Assembly (NCBI GenBank): GCA_963750015.1
Contig: CAVVPU010000221.1
Coordinates: forward strand, 101,312 to 165,311
Length of the DNA: 64,000 nt
Origin: CAVVNC01 sp963750015
GTDB taxonomy: Bacteria > Desulfobacterota > Syntrophorhabdia > Syntrophorhabdales > WCHB1-27
Direction: 5' to 3'
Under the pieces are notes generated by a model. That model was not told where the DNA came from, did not search any database, and saw nothing but the letters and a program-made list of their open reading frames with translations. Of the stretch, positions 62,736 through 64,000 are shown piece by piece (the stretch's first letter is position 1; each line of letters opens with the position of its first letter). The translations under genes were made by a program, and so were the position numbers.

Positions 62736-62930
62736 ACGGCCTCTTAGGACGCCGCCCTTATTCAATTGGTGTTGGTGTGTACATCCTATGAGGGCCGGAG
62801 CCGCGGGCTCTTCTAAAGATACGGCTCCGCGTGCCACCGGCACCTCGTGCTCCCATTCGTCTCTTCGTCGTCCGACCCAACCATAGGTTTCTTGAACTCA
62901 TCCAAATACGTTTGCCCTGGGGCGCATCTT
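62736..62930 (-). repeat. Interspersed structured repeat, copy H lacking the palindrome
   Basis: Reverse-oriented copy with the hairpin-and-box half (GGCCTCTTAGG; CATCCTATGAGGG; GGAGCCG hairpin) and, on its right, the leader end TTTGCCCTGGGG. The whole segment between the palindrome arms is missing: CACCGG is followed at once by CACCTCGTG. No gene is supported in 62931-63200 apart from the palindrome below. Confidence 0.7.
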
Positions 62931-63158
62931 GCGGTACGCGCTTTTCTGCGGCAATCGTGGTATAATAATACGTTCCTCTGGTGACTATCACCAATCAACC
63001 TACGTTCAACCGCTTCTGCGTATTCCTGAAAAGCCATCCTAAGGCTCGGGGCCGCTGCCAAGCAACCCCCAACAAAAGAAAGGTGCCGTCGTGGGCTTGA
63101 GAAGGCCACCCCCCATAGTGGTCGTGGATAATGACGCCACACAATGAAACCGCACTAT

Positions 63159-63175
63159 CCGAGAACGATTCTCGG
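63159..63175. promoter_or_regulatory. Palindrome CCGAGAA-CGA-TTCTCGG
   Basis: A perfect 7-bp inverted repeat with a 3-nt centre, 25 nt before the start codon of the next gene. It may be an operator or a leader hairpin. Confidence 0.45.
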
Positions 63176-63200
63176 AACAAAATGAGAATAGGGAGCACCA

Positions 63201-63610
63201 ATGGCCAAAGAGATGGATATTGTTGAGCGAGTTCAAAAAACTATCGACCACGTGAAAGCCTTCGGGGAAGGCAAGGACGAAGGCTATGGCACGGCGACCG
63301 CGGTAATCAGAGACGCCACCGAGGCTCTCGCCGACGCCAGGACTGCGGGTGTCGACGTATCCGGCCTGAGAGCAGAATTACCGGGACTGGAGCGGAAGGC
63401 AAAACGTGTCTACGCCGCGATGGCCGTCGATCGCGTTCGGAAACTGGGGAGGGAAAGCGCTCGGGGTACATTACGCCGCACACCGCCATCCAGGATGCCC
63501 GGAGCGCTATTGCCGACGCAAAAAGCGCGGGAGCTAATGTAATCGACCTGGAATCCGGCATGCCGGAGATGGAACGAAGCGCGTGGCGTTTCGCTGCCAA
63601 GAAAGTGTGA
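63201..63610 (+). pseudogene. Internally duplicated small protein, frameshifted
   Basis: The first frame reads GEGKDEGYGTATAVIRDAT, then EALADARTAGVDVSGL and LERKAKRVYAAMA. After a one-base shift near 63449-63455 a second frame reads GEGKRSGYITPHTAIQDA, then RSAIADAKSAGANVIDLES and MERSAWRFAAKKV, ending in TGA at 63610. The two segments are clearly copies of one 54-residue helical unit. A whole protein of about 136 residues is implied; the frame as it stands stops at 63542. No family recognised; repeats of GEGK and of A-x-x-A-I/L-A-D-A are notable. Confidence 0.6.
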
Positions 63611-63726
63611 AGTCCCAAAGGGCCTTTAATGTATGGACACTGTGCAGGGAGGAACTCGGCTAAGGCGGGGTAGAGCTTCGGTGCGCAAGCATGCCAACCT
63701 ATTGCAGGAATGAGGTTAACAATACT

Positions 63727-63939
63727 ATGAATTCTTATTGGTACAGAGAGTACAGGACAATAGCCGGGGAGTGGGCAATGGAAGTCAAAAGAGGTGTTGT
63801 CCCTATCGGGAGCATCCGCAAGAATGAATCGACGGGCAGGTACGAGTTTTTCGAAGGCCGTGATACGGTTGTGACGCCTCTCTACGACGGGGTCGATCTG
63901 AATACACTGCGGCAAAGGATAAAAGCGCGACAACCCTAA
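63727..63939 (+). CDS. Small hypothetical protein
   Basis: 70 residues from the ATG at 63727. The sequence (NSYWYREYRTIAGEWAMEVKRGVVPIGSIRKNE) looks like a small folded protein. No family recognised. It follows the duplicated protein after 116 nt on the same strand. The last 61 bases of the window hold nothing clear. Confidence 0.5.
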   Translation: MNSYWYREYRTIAGEWAMEVKRGVVPIGSIRKNESTGRYEFFEGRDTVVTPLYDGVDLNTLRQRIKARQP

Positions 63940-64000
63940 CCGCGCATTTTGTTTTTGACGATCGGAACTTAAACGTGAGAGCCATATCATTCAGCGGTTC

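Noticed and set aside
40337..62930. Integron attC sites or CRISPR-like arrays for the structured repeats
   Set aside because: No GTTRRRY/RYYYAAC core, no integrase, and no regular spacing.

Overview
The window reads as a GC-rich chromosomal segment of an anaerobic Gram-negative bacterium, most like the deltaproteobacterial lineages (Desulfobacterota, for example Syntrophorhabdus-type syntrophs). That placement is inference. It rests on an outer-membrane gene set (Wza-like exporter, MlaA, RND pump, outer-membrane factor), two ADP-forming acyl-CoA synthetase/GNAT fusions, a selenocysteine elongation factor (SelB) and many exopolysaccharide genes. I see no rRNA, tRNA or CRISPR array.

Layout. 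1-2.7 kb: a truncated Gfo/Idh/MocA dehydrogenase, a frameshifted FkbM methyltransferase, and an IS5-family insertion that landed in the fkbM stop codon. 3.1-18.6 kb: a long minus-strand exopolysaccharide cluster in transcription order sugar aminotransferase, GT4, GT2, six-hairpin glycosidase-like protein, GNAT/FemAB-like protein, asparagine-synthase-like protein, ChbG/YdjC-type deacetylase, GT2 (frameshifted), secreted beta-helix protein, O-antigen ligase/polymerase, GT4 and Wzx-type flippase. 18.6-19.5 kb: a divergent non-coding region with strong stem-loops. 19.5-23.5 kb: the plus-strand export operon (Wza-like lipoprotein, hexapeptide acyltransferase, GumC/Wzz, CpsD-like ATPase), closed by a 17-bp perfect hairpin. 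The dehydrogenase, aminotransferase and hexapeptide acetyltransferase together look like the enzyme set that makes an acetamido-sugar precursor.

24-29 kb: a muconolactone-isomerase-like protein, a membrane coiled-coil protein, an MFS transporter and an acyl-CoA synthetase with a C-terminal GNAT. 29.3-35.6 kb: a MarR regulator followed by a three-gene RND efflux operon whose outer-membrane gene is frameshifted. 35.7-40.3 kb: a second membrane coiled-coil protein, a remnant of a formylglycine-generating-enzyme-like gene, MlaA, a nuclease-like protein, an ExeA-type ATPase, a cupin and a DUF3795 protein. 41.6-45.6 kb: a minus-strand operon of MarR, a GNAT-first acyl-CoA synthetase and a universal stress protein, with a consensus promoter that appears leaderless and three similarly spaced dyads. 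47.7-51.6 kb: an island of VapBC-type, ImmA/IrrE, PIN-like and NucS-like genes. 52-57 kb: SelB, DacA-type carboxypeptidase, M48 protease, GT9-like protein. 58.5-64 kb: YbjQ, BrnTA, a cyclic-nucleotide-binding/rhodanese-like protein with a MauE/DoxX partner and a lipoprotein, then an internally duplicated small protein.

The most striking non-coding signal is a family of structured interspersed repeats from 40.3 to 62.9 kb. Eight full or partial copies lie in both orientations. They share a long palindrome, a conserved box and extra hairpins, and in one copy the palindrome arms have changed sequence on both sides while staying perfectly complementary. At least seven coding regions need a one-base shift to be read through. 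This points to indel errors in the assembly as a general caution, although some could be true pseudogenes.
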